Assembly: GCF_016793595.1 (NCBI RefSeq)
Contig: NZ_JAEULY010000008.1
Coordinates: 1 to 64,000, forward strand
Source: Phreatobacter sp.
GTDB taxonomy: Bacteria; Pseudomonadota; Alphaproteobacteria; Rhizobiales; Phreatobacteraceae
Length of the DNA stretch: 64,000 nucleotides
Direction: 5' to 3'
Shown: positions 42,201-51,077 of the stretch, piece after piece
How the letters are laid out: every line of letters begins with the position of its first letter
Numbering within the stretch: position 1 is the first letter of the stretch
Notes under the pieces: generated by a model
Seen by the model: only the letters and a program-made list of their open reading frames with translations
Database searches by the model: none
What the model was told of the DNA's origin: nothing
Program-made: the position numbers and the translations under genes

Positions 42201-43652
42201 ATGCGTGCGTTGCGTCGGTCGTCGTCGCCCGTCCTGACTTCGGCTGCGATAGTCCCGGGCCTTGCGGCCTCGTTCCTGATGCTGTCGACGCAACAGGCAG
42301 CCTTCGCGGACCTCACCAGCTATCTCGCCAAGCGCTCCGGCATCGATCAGGTCTGGCGCCGCCATGTGGCGAGCCTTGTGCGCCCCTCGACCACGGTCGC
42401 GAGCTTCGCCTTCTCAAGTCCGATGCCGCGCGAGGATATGCCGCGCCTGCAGCTTGCCAGCCTGACCACCGGCTCGATCCATGCAGACCCGCGCCGCGCC
42501 GGCCGCAATGCCGGCCCGGCCCTTGGCGCGGGCATGGACGGCGGCGTGGTCTATCCCGTGCCGAACCGCGAGGCGAAGGGCGACCTGCTGCTGGAGCGGC
42601 CGCAACTGCGGCTCAGCATCGGTTCCCTGCGCGACCCCTCCCTGCTGGCGCCGACCGAGGATCTGTCGGCAGTCGCGCGTTTCGAGCGCGACCCGGCCGC
42701 GACCGACACGGAGCATTCGCCGCTGTCACTCGGCGGCGTGCAGCTCGCTTCCGCCGCGCCGGCGCAGATGCTGAACGACGGACCACCCGCTGCCCGGCTC
42801 GGCCTGTCCGGACCCGCGGTTGTGCCCCAGGATATTCCGGCAGACGAAATCGCCGAAGCGCCGGCGGCTGCGGAAACCTCGACCCCGGCGTCATCCGCCG
42901 AGCGGGCCGGCATTTCCGTCACGGGCGACGGCCCGCTCGCCAAAGCCGGGGCAGGGTTCGGTGCGCCGTCCATGCCGCTCGACAGCGCTCCGTTCCGCAT
43001 GACCGCGACGGAAGATCAGGCATCCGGTTTCGACCCGATCCTCGGTCCCTTCGCCACCGACCGGAGCGGTGCCGCGGCGGATTCGCTGCTTGCGCGCTTG
43101 CTGAATCCGCGCGAGACACCTCCGGCGGAGGCATCGCCACGCCTCGTGGCACCCTCCGCCAGCCATCCGGCCGTCGCCCTCGGGCTGTCCGGGCAGGCCC
43201 ATGCCCGTGCCGAGCGCTGCCTCGCCGAAGCCGTCTACTGGGAAGCGCGCTCCGAGCCGGAGCGCGGCCAGATGGCGGTGGCGCAGGTCGTGCTGAACCG
43301 CGCCGTGTCGGGCTTCTACCCGCGTGATGTCTGCGGGGTCGTCTACCAGAACGCCCATCGCTACCTCGCCTGCCAGTTCACCTTTGCCTGCGAGGGCCGG
43401 CGCAGCCTGGCGCCGACCGAGGCCGAACCCTGGTCGCGCGCCTCGCGCATCGCCAAGGACATGATGGCGGGCCAGCTCTGGCTGCCCGAGGTCGGTCATG
43501 CCACGCACTACCACGCGACCTATGTCCGACCGTGGTGGGCGCGCTCCATGAACCGTCTTCAGCAGATCGGCGTCCACGTCTTCTATCGGCCGCGCAACTG
43601 GGGTTCGGGGCCGCAGGTCCAGGCCGTCCGCGCTGCGCCGGGGGAGAGCTGA
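42201..43652 (+). CDS. Cell-wall hydrolase (SleB/Hydrolase_2 domain)
   Basis: A 483-residue exported protein. Residues 1-35 form a signal peptide or anchor (hydrophobic SAAIVPGLAASFLML). A long Pro/Ala/Ser-rich, low-complexity region (about 60-330) follows, which probably spans the periplasm. The C-terminal domain (about 335-450) is SleB-like: AEAVYWEARSEPERGQMAVAQVVLNR with the catalytic Glu, then CGVVYQNAHRYLACQFTFACEG. Family members cleave cortex or septal peptidoglycan. ATG 42201 is preferred over an upstream start at 42186. Confidence 0.88.
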   Translation: MRALRRSSSPVLTSAAIVPGLAASFLMLSTQQAAFADLTSYLAKRSGIDQVWRRHVASLVRPSTTVASFAFSSPMPREDMPRLQLASLTTGSIHADPRRAGRNAGPALGAGMDGGVVYPVPNREAKGDLLLERPQLRLSIGSLRDPSLLAPTEDLSAVARFERDPAATDTEHSPLSLGGVQLASAAPAQMLNDGPPAARLGLSGPAVVPQDIPADEIAEAPAAAETSTPASSAERAGISVTGDGPLAKAGAGFGAPSMPLDSAPFRMTATEDQASGFDPILGPFATDRSGAAADSLLARLLNPRETPPAEASPRLVAPSASHPAVALGLSGQAHARAERCLAEAVYWEARSEPERGQMAVAQVVLNRAVSGFYPRDVCGVVYQNAHRYLACQFTFACEGRRSLAPTEAEPWSRASRIAKDMMAGQLWLPEVGHATHYHATYVRPWWARSMNRLQQIGVHVFYRPRNWGSGPQVQAVRAAPGES

Positions 43653-43655
43653 CAT

Positions 43656-43680
43656 CCTGCTGACAGGCTGAGTCAGCAGG
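43656..43680 (+). terminator. Hairpin just after the cell-wall hydrolase stop
   Basis: A 9-bp perfect stem (43656-43664 with 43672-43680) around a seven-base loop, beginning four bases after the stop codon. No T run, so factor-dependent termination or RNA stabilisation is as likely. Confidence 0.45.
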
Positions 43681-43791
43681 CCATCGCGCCGCGGCATGGG
43701 TGGCATCACGCCTTTTCGCTTTGTGGCACCCGGGCAGTCACCTACATTGGCGCCGACCGTGTAGCTGCACGATGCTCGGGAGATTCGCCCA

Positions 43792-45033
43792 ATGAATGCG
43801 ACTTCGCTCGCCGCAAGGCAGGATGGCTGGCGCACGCCCTTCGTGATTGTCCTGTGCGGTTGTCTGATCGGGCTGCTGTCCTTCGGGCCGCGCTCCGTCG
43901 TCGGCATGTTCCTCAGCCCGATTTCGGTCGAGAACGGCTGGACGCGCGACGTCCTCTCCATGACCATCGCGGTCCAGAATCTCATGTGGGGCGTTGGCCA
44001 GCCCTTTGCGGGCGCCATTGCCGACCGGTTCGGCACGCTCAAGGTCTTCTGGGCCGGTGCGATCATGTACGGCGCGGGCCTCGCCTGCATGGCGCTGCCT
44101 CTGCCGCCACTGGTCATGCACGTGCTCTCCGGCTCGCTCGTCGGCCTCGGCCTCGCCGGCGTCTCCTTCAATCTCGTGCTGGCCTGTTTCGCCAAGCTCC
44201 TGCCGGAGAGCCGGCGCGCCTCGGCGATGGGCATGGGCACGGCCGCCTCGTCCTTCGGGCAGTTCGTCTTCGCACCGCTGACGCCGTTCCTGATCGACCT
44301 GTTCGGCTGGAAGGTCGTGCTGCTGATCTTCTCGGCGGTGCCGGTGCTGATCTTCCCGCTGGCGCTGGCGCTGGCCACCAGCCCGGCCGCCGGCATCGGC
44401 ACCGGAACAGGCGCGGAGAAGAGCATCTCGACGACGCTGAAGGAGGCTTTCGCCCATCCGAGCTACGTCTATCTCGTCATCGGTTTCTTCACCTGCGGCT
44501 TCCAGCTCGCCTTCATCACCACGCACTACCCGACCTACCTCGCCGATCTGCGCATGCCGGCCTGGGTCGCGGGCTGGGCGCTGGCGCTGATCGGCCTGTT
44601 CAACATTGTCGGCTCGCTGACGGCCGGCTGGCTCTCGGCGCGCATGTCGAAGCGCTGGCTTCTGGTCTGGATCTACTTCGCGCGCGGGGCTGCCGTGGTG
44701 ATGCTTCTGGCCCTGCCGCCCAGCACGCCGCTGGCAATCATCTTCGCGGCGCTGATGGGTCTCCTGTGGCTGTCCACCGTGCCGCCAACCTCGGGCCTCG
44801 TCGCGCTGATGTTCGGCACGCGCTACATGGCCATGCTCTACGGCTTTGTCTTCTTCTCACACCAGGTCGGCGGCTTCCTCGGCGCATGGCTCGGCGGCCT
44901 GATGTACGAGCGCACCGGCTCCTACGAGATCATGTGGTGGCTCAGCATCCTGTTCTGTATCGGCTCGGGCCTGATCAACATCCCGATCAAGGAGCGCCCG
45001 GTGAACCAGCCGATCGCGGTTCCCGCCGAGTAG
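43792..45033 (+). CDS. Major facilitator superfamily transporter
   Basis: A 413-residue MFS transporter with about 12 hydrophobic segments. QPFAGAIADRFGTLKVFWAG is the loop 2-3 motif (GxxaDrxG), with a second-half counterpart LTAGWLSARMSKRWLL. LMWGVGQPFAGA and PESRRASAMGMGTAASSFGQF fit the oxalate/formate or monocarboxylate-like group. GGGAG lies 12 bases upstream of the start. The substrate is not readable from sequence. It ends 18 bases before the convergent mepA gene. Confidence 0.85.
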   Translation: MNATSLAARQDGWRTPFVIVLCGCLIGLLSFGPRSVVGMFLSPISVENGWTRDVLSMTIAVQNLMWGVGQPFAGAIADRFGTLKVFWAGAIMYGAGLACMALPLPPLVMHVLSGSLVGLGLAGVSFNLVLACFAKLLPESRRASAMGMGTAASSFGQFVFAPLTPFLIDLFGWKVVLLIFSAVPVLIFPLALALATSPAAGIGTGTGAEKSISTTLKEAFAHPSYVYLVIGFFTCGFQLAFITTHYPTYLADLRMPAWVAGWALALIGLFNIVGSLTAGWLSARMSKRWLLVWIYFARGAAVVMLLALPPSTPLAIIFAALMGLLWLSTVPPTSGLVALMFGTRYMAMLYGFVFFSHQVGGFLGAWLGGLMYERTGSYEIMWWLSILFCIGSGLINIPIKERPVNQPIAVPAE

Positions 45034-45051
45034 TCCCGCTCTACCCCGGCC

Positions 45052-45981
45052 CTACCGCGCGACGAGCACCTGCCGGCAGGCGTCCGGCAGGCCGGCCATG
45101 GTGATCGGCGGCGGCGGGCGCCAGTTCGGGTTCGGCCGCGGGTTGAGCACCGCGTCGGTGAACCACCAGTCGAGGTCGGCGCCGCAGCCGTCCGACACGG
45201 GCGGCGGATCCTGCGCCCGGCAGCTGGCATTGCCGGCCGGGCAGCGGATGCGGATGTGCATGTGGTAGTTGTGGCCGGGCACGGGCCTGACCTTCGACAG
45301 CCACGAGCGGTCCGAGCCCGCTTCCCGGCAGAGCGCCTTCTTGATCGCGGCATTGACCAGCACCCGTTCGACGACGGGGTCCTGCGCCGCCGCGCGGATG
45401 ACGCGCAGGTGCTGGCCGGTCCAGGTGGCGGGATCGATGTCGCGGCGATCGGAACGCACCATGTTGATCGCCGAGGTCATCTCGCGCTCTTCGCGGGTCA
45501 ATTCGCGGCGCGGCATGGGGGTGAGCCAGATGTCGGCATCGAGGCCGAGCTGATGGGAGGCGTGGCCGGTGAGCATGGGCCCGCCGCGCGGCTGGGAAAT
45601 GTCGCCGACGAGGATGCCCGGCCAGTTCGAGACGCGCGGCACGGTGCGCGCGAACCGCTCGAGGAAGGCGATCATGTCGGGATGGCCCCACATGCGGTTG
45701 CGGGAGAGCCGCATCACCTGCCAGGTCTCGCCGTTGACAGGAAGGGCGATGCCGCCGGCGAAGCAGCCGCGCGAATAGAAGCCAAAGGCGCGCGCCTGCA
45801 TCGGGGCGCCTGTCGTCGCGCGGCCGAACAGCTCCTTCGCCGGCAGGTTCGGATCGTTCGGATTGGCGAGCGGCGGCAGCGGGCGAGGATTGACCGTGCC
45901 GATGGTCTGGGCCGCAGCCGGCCCGGATAGGGTCGCGAACAGCGTGGCGGCCAGCGCGAGGCGAGTGGCGAGACGAATCAT
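45052..45981 (-). CDS. mepA: Penicillin-insensitive murein endopeptidase
   Basis: A 309-residue MepA (M74) that cleaves D-Ala-meso-DAP cross-links in the periplasm. Residues 1-25 are a signal peptide ending PAAAQ. GGPMLTGHASHQLGLDADIWL and NYHMHIRIRCP hold the zinc-binding His and Asp. SRGCFAGGIALPVNGETWQVMRLSRNRMWGHP is typical of the family. Paired Cys stabilise the fold. Convergent with the MFS gene and followed on the other side by an L,D-transpeptidase, giving a small envelope cluster. Confidence 0.92.
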   Translation of the reverse strand: MIRLATRLALAATLFATLSGPAAAQTIGTVNPRPLPPLANPNDPNLPAKELFGRATTGAPMQARAFGFYSRGCFAGGIALPVNGETWQVMRLSRNRMWGHPDMIAFLERFARTVPRVSNWPGILVGDISQPRGGPMLTGHASHQLGLDADIWLTPMPRRELTREEREMTSAINMVRSDRRDIDPATWTGQHLRVIRAAAQDPVVERVLVNAAIKKALCREAGSDRSWLSKVRPVPGHNYHMHIRIRCPAGNASCRAQDPPPVSDGCGADLDWWFTDAVLNPRPNPNWRPPPPITMAGLPDACRQVLVAR

Positions 45982-46267
45982 GGCGTGCCCGGTGAGGGTC
46001 GATGGCTGGCAAGATTATGCAGGTTTTCGTTAACCATTTCTGTCCCCCGGACCCGGCTGCAGTGGGTCTTGCGTGACGAAGCGGAAGCCAGAGGAAGCCA
46101 CGCCGCACGCCCCGCCTTGCCGGGCTTTCCGTCCCGGCGGTCATGCATCCTTGGCGCGGCCTTAAGGTGAATCGCCGAGTCAGCTTTACAGCCGCCGGCC
46201 GATACGGAATCAATTCGGAGCATTACACGCAGGAAGTGCCGTCTTGTCTCGCGTCGGAGGGGAATCC

Positions 46268-46990
46268 ATGCGCATGTTCGGTTTCGTTCTGGCGCTGGTC
46301 GCCGGGCTGTTCGCGGCCGCGAAGGCGGAGGCCTCCATCGTCGTCCGCGTCGACAAGTCCAGCCAGACGATGCGCGTCGTCGTCGATGGCGAGCACCGCT
46401 TCACCTGGGCCGTGTCGACCGGCCGCGCCGGCTACAATACGCCGAACGGCAGCTATCGCCCGCAGCGGCTGGAGCGCAACTGGCGCTCGCGCAAATACGG
46501 CATGGCGCCGATGCCCCATTCGATCTTCTTCCGCGGCGGTTATGCGATCCACGGCACCAACATGGTCGGCCGCCTCGGCCGGATCGACAGCCACGGCTGC
46601 ATTCGCCTTGCGCCCGGCAATGCGCGCACCCTGTTCGAGATGGTCGCCCGCCAGCGCGGCGCGACCCGCATCGTCATCGAAGGCGCCTCGCCCCGCCAGC
46701 CGGCGCCGGCCATGGCATCGCACCGCGGACCCGCGCGCGTCGCGGCGACCCCCGCCCGCGCGACGCAGATGCGCCTTCCCGCGACGGCCCGTGCCGTGAT
46801 GCCGTCGCAGGCGCGCGCCGTCGCGCCGGGCGCAGTACGCGCTGCCCATCCGGTCGGTTCCGGCCGTGTCATGACGCCCCAGAGCGGTGCGCGCGCTGCC
46901 TATGCCGCGCCGCGCGGTTCCCACATCCAGCCAGCGGCCCGGCCGGCTGACCCGAACCGCTTCTTCACGGACTGGTTCCTCAGACGGTAA
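46268..46990 (+). CDS. L,D-transpeptidase (ErfK/YbiS-type)
   Basis: A 240-residue exported L,D-transpeptidase that forms 3,3 cross-links or anchors proteins to peptidoglycan. Residues 1-20 are a signal peptide ([21 protein letters not shown]). The domain (about 22-145) has [25 protein letters not shown] and the catalytic motif [15 protein letters not shown] with the nucleophilic Cys. The rest (about 150-240) is a Pro/Ala/Arg-rich tail. GGAGGGGA immediately precedes ATG 46268; an upstream ATG at 46244 would break the signal peptide. Confidence 0.92.
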   Translation: MRMFGFVLALVAGLFAAAKAEASIVVRVDKSSQTMRVVVDGEHRFTWAVSTGRAGYNTPNGSYRPQRLERNWRSRKYGMAPMPHSIFFRGGYAIHGTNMVGRLGRIDSHGCIRLAPGNARTLFEMVARQRGATRIVIEGASPRQPAPAMASHRGPARVAATPARATQMRLPATARAVMPSQARAVAPGAVRAAHPVGSGRVMTPQSGARAAYAAPRGSHIQPAARPADPNRFFTDWFLRR

Positions 46991-47079
46991 TCGCGCCACG
47001 GGCCTGCTTCGAACGGGTGCGGGCCCCCCGGCCGGCATCCTTGCCAAACGCGCTTCGCGCCTTTATCAGCGCCCTCCAC

Positions 47080-47169
47080 GGACAGGTGGCCGAGTGGTTG
47101 AAGGCGCACGCCTGGAAAGTGTGTATACGGGGAACCGTATCGCGGGTTCGAATCCCGCCCTGTCCGCCA
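47080..47169 (+). tRNA. tRNA-Ser (anticodon GGA)
   Basis: A 90-base serine tRNA with CCA encoded. The acceptor stem GGACAGG (47080-47086) pairs with CCTGTCC (47159-47165), the anticodon loop is CTGGAAA (anticodon GGA) within stem CACGC/GTGTG, the long variable arm is present (TATACGGGGAACCGTAT) and the T arm is GCGGG-TTCGAAT-CCCGC. Accessory DNA starts directly after its 3' end, which is a common integration site. Confidence 0.97.
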
Positions 47170-47559
47170 AAAAATCACGTAAGATTTTGATTTAATAAGG
47201 TATTTTGCAGTCTGAAGCGCGTTTTATGCGCATTGACCCACAAAACGTAGACCGCTTCAAAATCCCTGATACTCCGCGCTGAAACACGCTCGGAAAGCCA
47301 ACGAACCGGACTCGCCCCTTTTTTGCACAATCGGTCGCGATTCAACGCTCCCCAAAGTCGGCATTTGGGCCCATAGCTGACATCTGGAACGTCCGCTCTT
47401 GAGCTCTCTCATTAGCCGCTTCCGCCGAACCCGGGGCGGTTCAACAAGACGGCCTAGGTTGTGTCTTGAAGATCGCTACGCTTCGCTAAGGCCGAGCAGC
47501 TATTTTGCGTTCTGGCTGTCGATGCTTTACGCACCACGAAGCTGTTTTTGGGTTTGATT
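47170..47559. other. Gene-free left end of the accessory region
   Basis: These 390 bases have no gene I can support. The part next to the tRNA is AT-rich (AAAAAATCACG, TTTAATAAGG), unlike the chromosome before it, and the rest is unremarkable. No copy of the tRNA 3' end is seen nearby. The promoter for the cassette that follows is probably here but no clear -35/-10 was found. Confidence 0.5.
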
Positions 47560-48645
47560 ATGCCGGTTGTAAACAAGTCTCCCCACGAACTCTCGTTGGA
47601 TCAGGCCAATCCACGCTTTGGCCTGACGCAGGCTGACACCGAGGCAGAGGCGTTGGAAATCCTCGCCGAAACCGCAAATCTCAAAGAGCTTTGGGACTCG
47701 ATCGCAGAACGCGGCTACGAACCCTTCGAGCCGTTGGTCGCCGTGGAGGAGGGCGGTCGACTTGTCGTTCTAGAAGGGAATAGGCGCTTGGCGGCGGTCA
47801 AGCTCCTGCTTGACCCCGATCTGTTGAACAAGGAAGCCGCGCGGCGTCGCATACCCCGGCTGCCGGCCGACAAGCTCGCTACCTGTCAGAATCTGCCCGT
47901 CATTATCGTTCGCAGCCGCGACGAAGCTGCGGGATACATCGGGTTCAAGCACGTTAACGGACCGGCGCGCTGGTCTTCTCTTGCCAAAGCAAAGTTTGGC
48001 GTGGATTTCTACGAGTCGCTGAGCCAGCAACAATCGCCGCATGAGCGGATGAAGTCGTTAACGAAGCAGCTCGGCGATAGCCGCGGCCTGATCGTCAGGC
48101 TTTTGGTGGCGTACAAAATAGTGTTGCAGTGCAGCCGCCTTGGCATATTCGAGAGGCTCGATATCGATGAGGGCGATATCGAGTTTTCTCATCTTTATAC
48201 GCTGATCAACAACCCAGATAGCAGAGCTTTCATTGGGCTGTCCCGCGCGCCGCTCAGCGAAAGCATGATCCGCGATAACCCTGTCCCGGACACTCACCAC
48301 GCCGAATTGGCGCAGCTGATGTCATGGTTGTACGGGGAAAGGTCTGTCATCAAGGCGCAGGGAACGGATCGCCCCCGTCTACAACGTGTTTTGGCAAGCG
48401 ATGCCGGTCTGAGGGAGTTGAAGGTCACCGGCGACCTCGGTTCTGCGGAAGCGGTCGCTGGATTAAAAAGTGACGATTGGCTTGAGATGCTAGCCAAGGC
48501 AGCCACTATTCTTACGAAGGCCACCACCGACGCGGCAGTGGTTTCCGTCGAGCTTCCAGAGGAGGGCACTGAACAAGCGCGTTCCTTGATAAAACGCATC
48601 GAACTTCAAACGAGGCAGATCAAGTCCGTTTTCACCACGGAGTGA
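47560..48645 (+). CDS. ParB/Srx-domain protein (first gene of cassette)
   Basis: A 361-residue protein. Residues about 1-110 are a ParB/sulfiredoxin-like N-terminal domain: VVNKSPHELSLDQANPRF, then LKELWDSIAERGYEPFEPLVAVEEGGRLVVLEGNRRLAAVKLLL, with the GNRR motif equivalent to the GERR box that binds CTP/ATP. The remainder is helical and divergent, with no HTH I can point to. ATG 47560 is preferred over the TTG four codons upstream. The stop overlaps the next gene (GTGA), so both are translated together. Composition is lower in GC than the chromosome. In defence islands such ParB-domain proteins can be nucleases or switches; no function is assigned. Confidence 0.72.
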   Translation: MPVVNKSPHELSLDQANPRFGLTQADTEAEALEILAETANLKELWDSIAERGYEPFEPLVAVEEGGRLVVLEGNRRLAAVKLLLDPDLLNKEAARRRIPRLPADKLATCQNLPVIIVRSRDEAAGYIGFKHVNGPARWSSLAKAKFGVDFYESLSQQQSPHERMKSLTKQLGDSRGLIVRLLVAYKIVLQCSRLGIFERLDIDEGDIEFSHLYTLINNPDSRAFIGLSRAPLSESMIRDNPVPDTHHAELAQLMSWLYGERSVIKAQGTDRPRLQRVLASDAGLRELKVTGDLGSAEAVAGLKSDDWLEMLAKAATILTKATTDAAVVSVELPEEGTEQARSLIKRIELQTRQIKSVFTTE

Positions 48646-49700
48646 TACGCGTGATCAAATTCGGTCTGTCCGTGTTGAACTCTCCCAAAGTCACGTCGGA
48701 TGTCCTGGCTTACTGGGAGGTCGCTGCCTTCTTTATCAAATCGGTATCCGCCGAGGCCCTTGACCTCGATGTTGATGAGGCCACCGACTGGTACATCGAC
48801 AACGTAGTCGACGAAGCTTCTCGGGACGATTATCGATCCGAGCGGCAAACCGCTGAAAGCGAGATGATTGAGAGTTTTACGCAGGCCTTGACCAAGGCCG
48901 TGCGGGAAAGGTCGTCGGCCTTGGGTGAGCATTACCCGTTCGTGTTGGCCGATGCCGAGTTACGACGCAAGGATCTGTCGGCTTTATCAAGTGCAGCACT
49001 GAACTACATCTGCCTGCAGTTCTATCGCTTGATCAAAGCCGGATTTGTCGAATTTCATGGACAAAATTCAGATGAGGCCAAAGCCGTTCAGGCCTCATTC
49101 CTCCGGAAATTTACTAGGGTCTTCGAAAACATCGCTGCGTATGCTGTTGCGGGCCACACTTCTGGCTCGGCATTCCTAACATCGAGCTGCAGAAGCTCGG
49201 AGCATCTTCACGCCCTGCTCAAATCGATCTGTGCGTCGATTGGCGCAGGCGAAGTGCTGGCTTACGATCAATGGAACGAACTGCAAAGGGCGGCGAATGA
49301 TGGCGGTGTCGACTGCCTGGTACGTGTTGGATCTGCGGAGGATCGGGGCAATGCCTTTCTGTCCCTTGTCGGGGCCAGCATTCAGGAGTCGCACATAGAT
49401 CATAAGATCATGGGAGTGGACGCTCGGGAGCGTTTCAGTCGGTTCTTCAGGCAGAAGCCCGCGGCTTTTCAAAGTGCTTTCGTCAGGCCGCAGGATGAGA
49501 CGGCGCTTATTAGGCTGAAATGCGCCGACAAAGACTGCTTGCTTTATTCGTATGATGAAATCGTTCGCGGCCTCGGGATGCTACAATTTCCGATGCGTTC
49601 GATAAATTTAAGGAAGGTTGGCGTCAAGTCGCGGTTGGTTTTAAGCGACCTGGAGACGGCCACACTTGTACATGAATTTGAGGATCATGCGCTTAGCTGA
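48642..49700 (+). CDS. Unknown protein with PD-(D/E)XK-like nuclease hints
   Basis: A 352-residue protein of unrecognised family. The first two-thirds is helical. The last third has NDGGVDCLVRVGSAEDRGNAFLSLVGASIQ, the spacing expected of a PD-(D/E)XK nuclease core, with Asp in strand 2 and a Gln in place of the usual (E/Q)xK where Lys is absent. RSINLRKVGVKSRLVL follows. The first codon (GTG 48642) overlaps the ParB-domain gene by four bases; GTG 48651 is an alternative with GGAG eight bases upstream. Its 3' end overlaps the convergent methylase by eight bases. Nuclease activity is an inference. Confidence 0.55.
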   Translation: MIRVIKFGLSVLNSPKVTSDVLAYWEVAAFFIKSVSAEALDLDVDEATDWYIDNVVDEASRDDYRSERQTAESEMIESFTQALTKAVRERSSALGEHYPFVLADAELRRKDLSALSSAALNYICLQFYRLIKAGFVEFHGQNSDEAKAVQASFLRKFTRVFENIAAYAVAGHTSGSAFLTSSCRSSEHLHALLKSICASIGAGEVLAYDQWNELQRAANDGGVDCLVRVGSAEDRGNAFLSLVGASIQESHIDHKIMGVDARERFSRFFRQKPAAFQSAFVRPQDETALIRLKCADKDCLLYSYDEIVRGLGMLQFPMRSINLRKVGVKSRLVLSDLETATLVHEFEDHALS

Positions 49701-50583
49701 TGGAGCTTCGATAAAGAAGCTCTTTCTCCGAACGCTTTCTGCTGAGGCTATAGCCAACGTCAATTAGATTTTGCTCGAACTTGCTGTAATTTTCCCGTAC
49801 CAGTGGGTGATCGTCGTACGTCAGCAGCCAGTGAGGAGCGTTGCCTGCGCTGAGCCAGTTCGCCAGATCGCGATGCCGATCCTCGCTCATGCCGTCGTAA
49901 TAGAGACGGCCGCCGGCCCCGACGTAGGGTGGATCGATGAAAAGGAAGGTGCTGGAGAGCTTTTGATGCTGGGCAAGCTCTCGACAAAACTCAAGGCCAT
50001 CTTGGCACGATAGGGTGACTTGATCGCGAAGCGCGCCAAGCGCGCGAACCCGCTTCGCAAGCGCTTCTCTGTTGAAGCGCGCGTCAATCTTCCACCGGCC
50101 CTCCTGAGAGTATCCCCCGATAGGTCCCGATCCAATAACAACACCCGAGCGACTGGTCCGATTGACGAAGAAGGTAGCAAAACCGAGCTCAAAATCGTAA
50201 TCTGGCAGCGAGGTTTCATAGAGGCGAATGAGGGCGTCGTCCCAGGTGGTCAACGTAACTTCGACCGACATGATCCTCTCTAAAAAGCGGTCGGTTTCGG
50301 TCAGCATGGCCCGCCACGCCGAATAAATCCGTCGGTCAGCGTCATTCAGGAAGAGCTGCTCAACTTCGCCCGCGAGCAGCAAATTCGTAGCTGCACCCGC
50401 CCCCCCGCAATATGGCTCCGCAAAGTTGGGCCGGGATCCGTCAAATCGCTTCGCAAGTTCAGCAGACAACAAGGGAGTCAGGAACCCCTTTCCGCCGGGA
50501 TACCGAAACGGAGAGGCGGCGTTGCCAACGTAGGGTCGGCGAAAGGCGCTCAAATCGATGATGTTGGTCGCCAGGTCTCGCAC
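49693..50583 (-). CDS. D12-class DNA adenine (N6) methylase
   Basis: A 296-residue Dam-type methyltransferase that transfers methyl groups from SAM to adenine N6 in DNA. SPFRYPGGKGFLTPLL is the SAM-binding FxGxG region, NFAEPYCGGAGAATNLLLAG follows, and TFLFIDPPYVGAGGRLYY contains the catalytic DPPY. The SGVVIGSGPIGGYSQ region holds the target-recognition part. Start GTG at 50583. It is convergent to the ParB-domain/nuclease-like pair with an eight-base overlap. In a restriction-type system it would protect self DNA. Confidence 0.9.
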   Translation of the reverse strand: MRDLATNIIDLSAFRRPYVGNAASPFRYPGGKGFLTPLLSAELAKRFDGSRPNFAEPYCGGAGAATNLLLAGEVEQLFLNDADRRIYSAWRAMLTETDRFLERIMSVEVTLTTWDDALIRLYETSLPDYDFELGFATFFVNRTSRSGVVIGSGPIGGYSQEGRWKIDARFNREALAKRVRALGALRDQVTLSCQDGLEFCRELAQHQKLSSTFLFIDPPYVGAGGRLYYDGMSEDRHRDLANWLSAGNAPHWLLTYDDHPLVRENYSKFEQNLIDVGYSLSRKRSEKELLYRSSIS

Positions 50584-51077
50584 GTCTCGACTCGCATTGA
50601 TGGTTCATCGCACCATGGTCGTTGGGGCCCGAATTGCCAAGGGGATGAGGAGGAAGGGAGAGAACCCGCTTCGCCGATCGGCCAAAGCGACGTCTGCAAT
50701 CTGGCGATACGACGGGGCATCGTTCGTTTCCGCATTTGGGAAAGTCGTAGACTTCCGCTTTGGCGGCGCGTAGCCGAACGTCCGCTGTCAGCCTACGAGC
50801 CAATGTCGCCTCTGGCGCGTAGCCGACGTTGTCACGGCGAGCGCAGCGGTCTCGCCAGCAGGCATTAAGCCTAGGCACATCGCGGCGGTGGAAGAACGCT
50901 ATCTAATTGATAATATGGAATAATTTGACATTTCTCTTACGATTTGCTATATTCGTCAAACTCAGGATTTCTGTGTCTTTTAGGCCTCGATCAGTGTCTC
51001 GCTGCCTCGTCCTGAGCTGATCGCCGCCTCAAAGCGGCTGAGTCCCCGCTCTCCTTCAACGTCTGGAGACATTCCCC
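50584..51077. other. Gene-free stretch between the cassette and the integrase
   Basis: About 494 bases without a supported gene. It holds an imperfect repeat of GGCGCGTAGCCGA (50764-50776 and 50814-50826), an AT-rich block at 50895-50955 and a consensus promoter. It may include an attachment or regulatory site. Confidence 0.5.
50925..50953 (+). promoter_or_regulatory. Consensus sigma70-type promoter
   Basis: TTGACA (50925-50930), 17-base spacer, TATATT (50948-50953). It points to the integrase gene 125 bases downstream, in the most AT-rich block of the window. Confidence 0.75.

Noticed and set aside
48642..50583. Assigning the cassette to a named defence system such as BREX, DISARM or a classic type II R-M
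   Set aside because: Hallmark genes (PglX/PglZ, helicase, a clear restriction enzyme) are absent and only the methylase is certain.
50459..50878. Minus-strand frame upstream of the methylase
   Set aside because: Mostly overlaps the methylase start in another frame and shows no family features.
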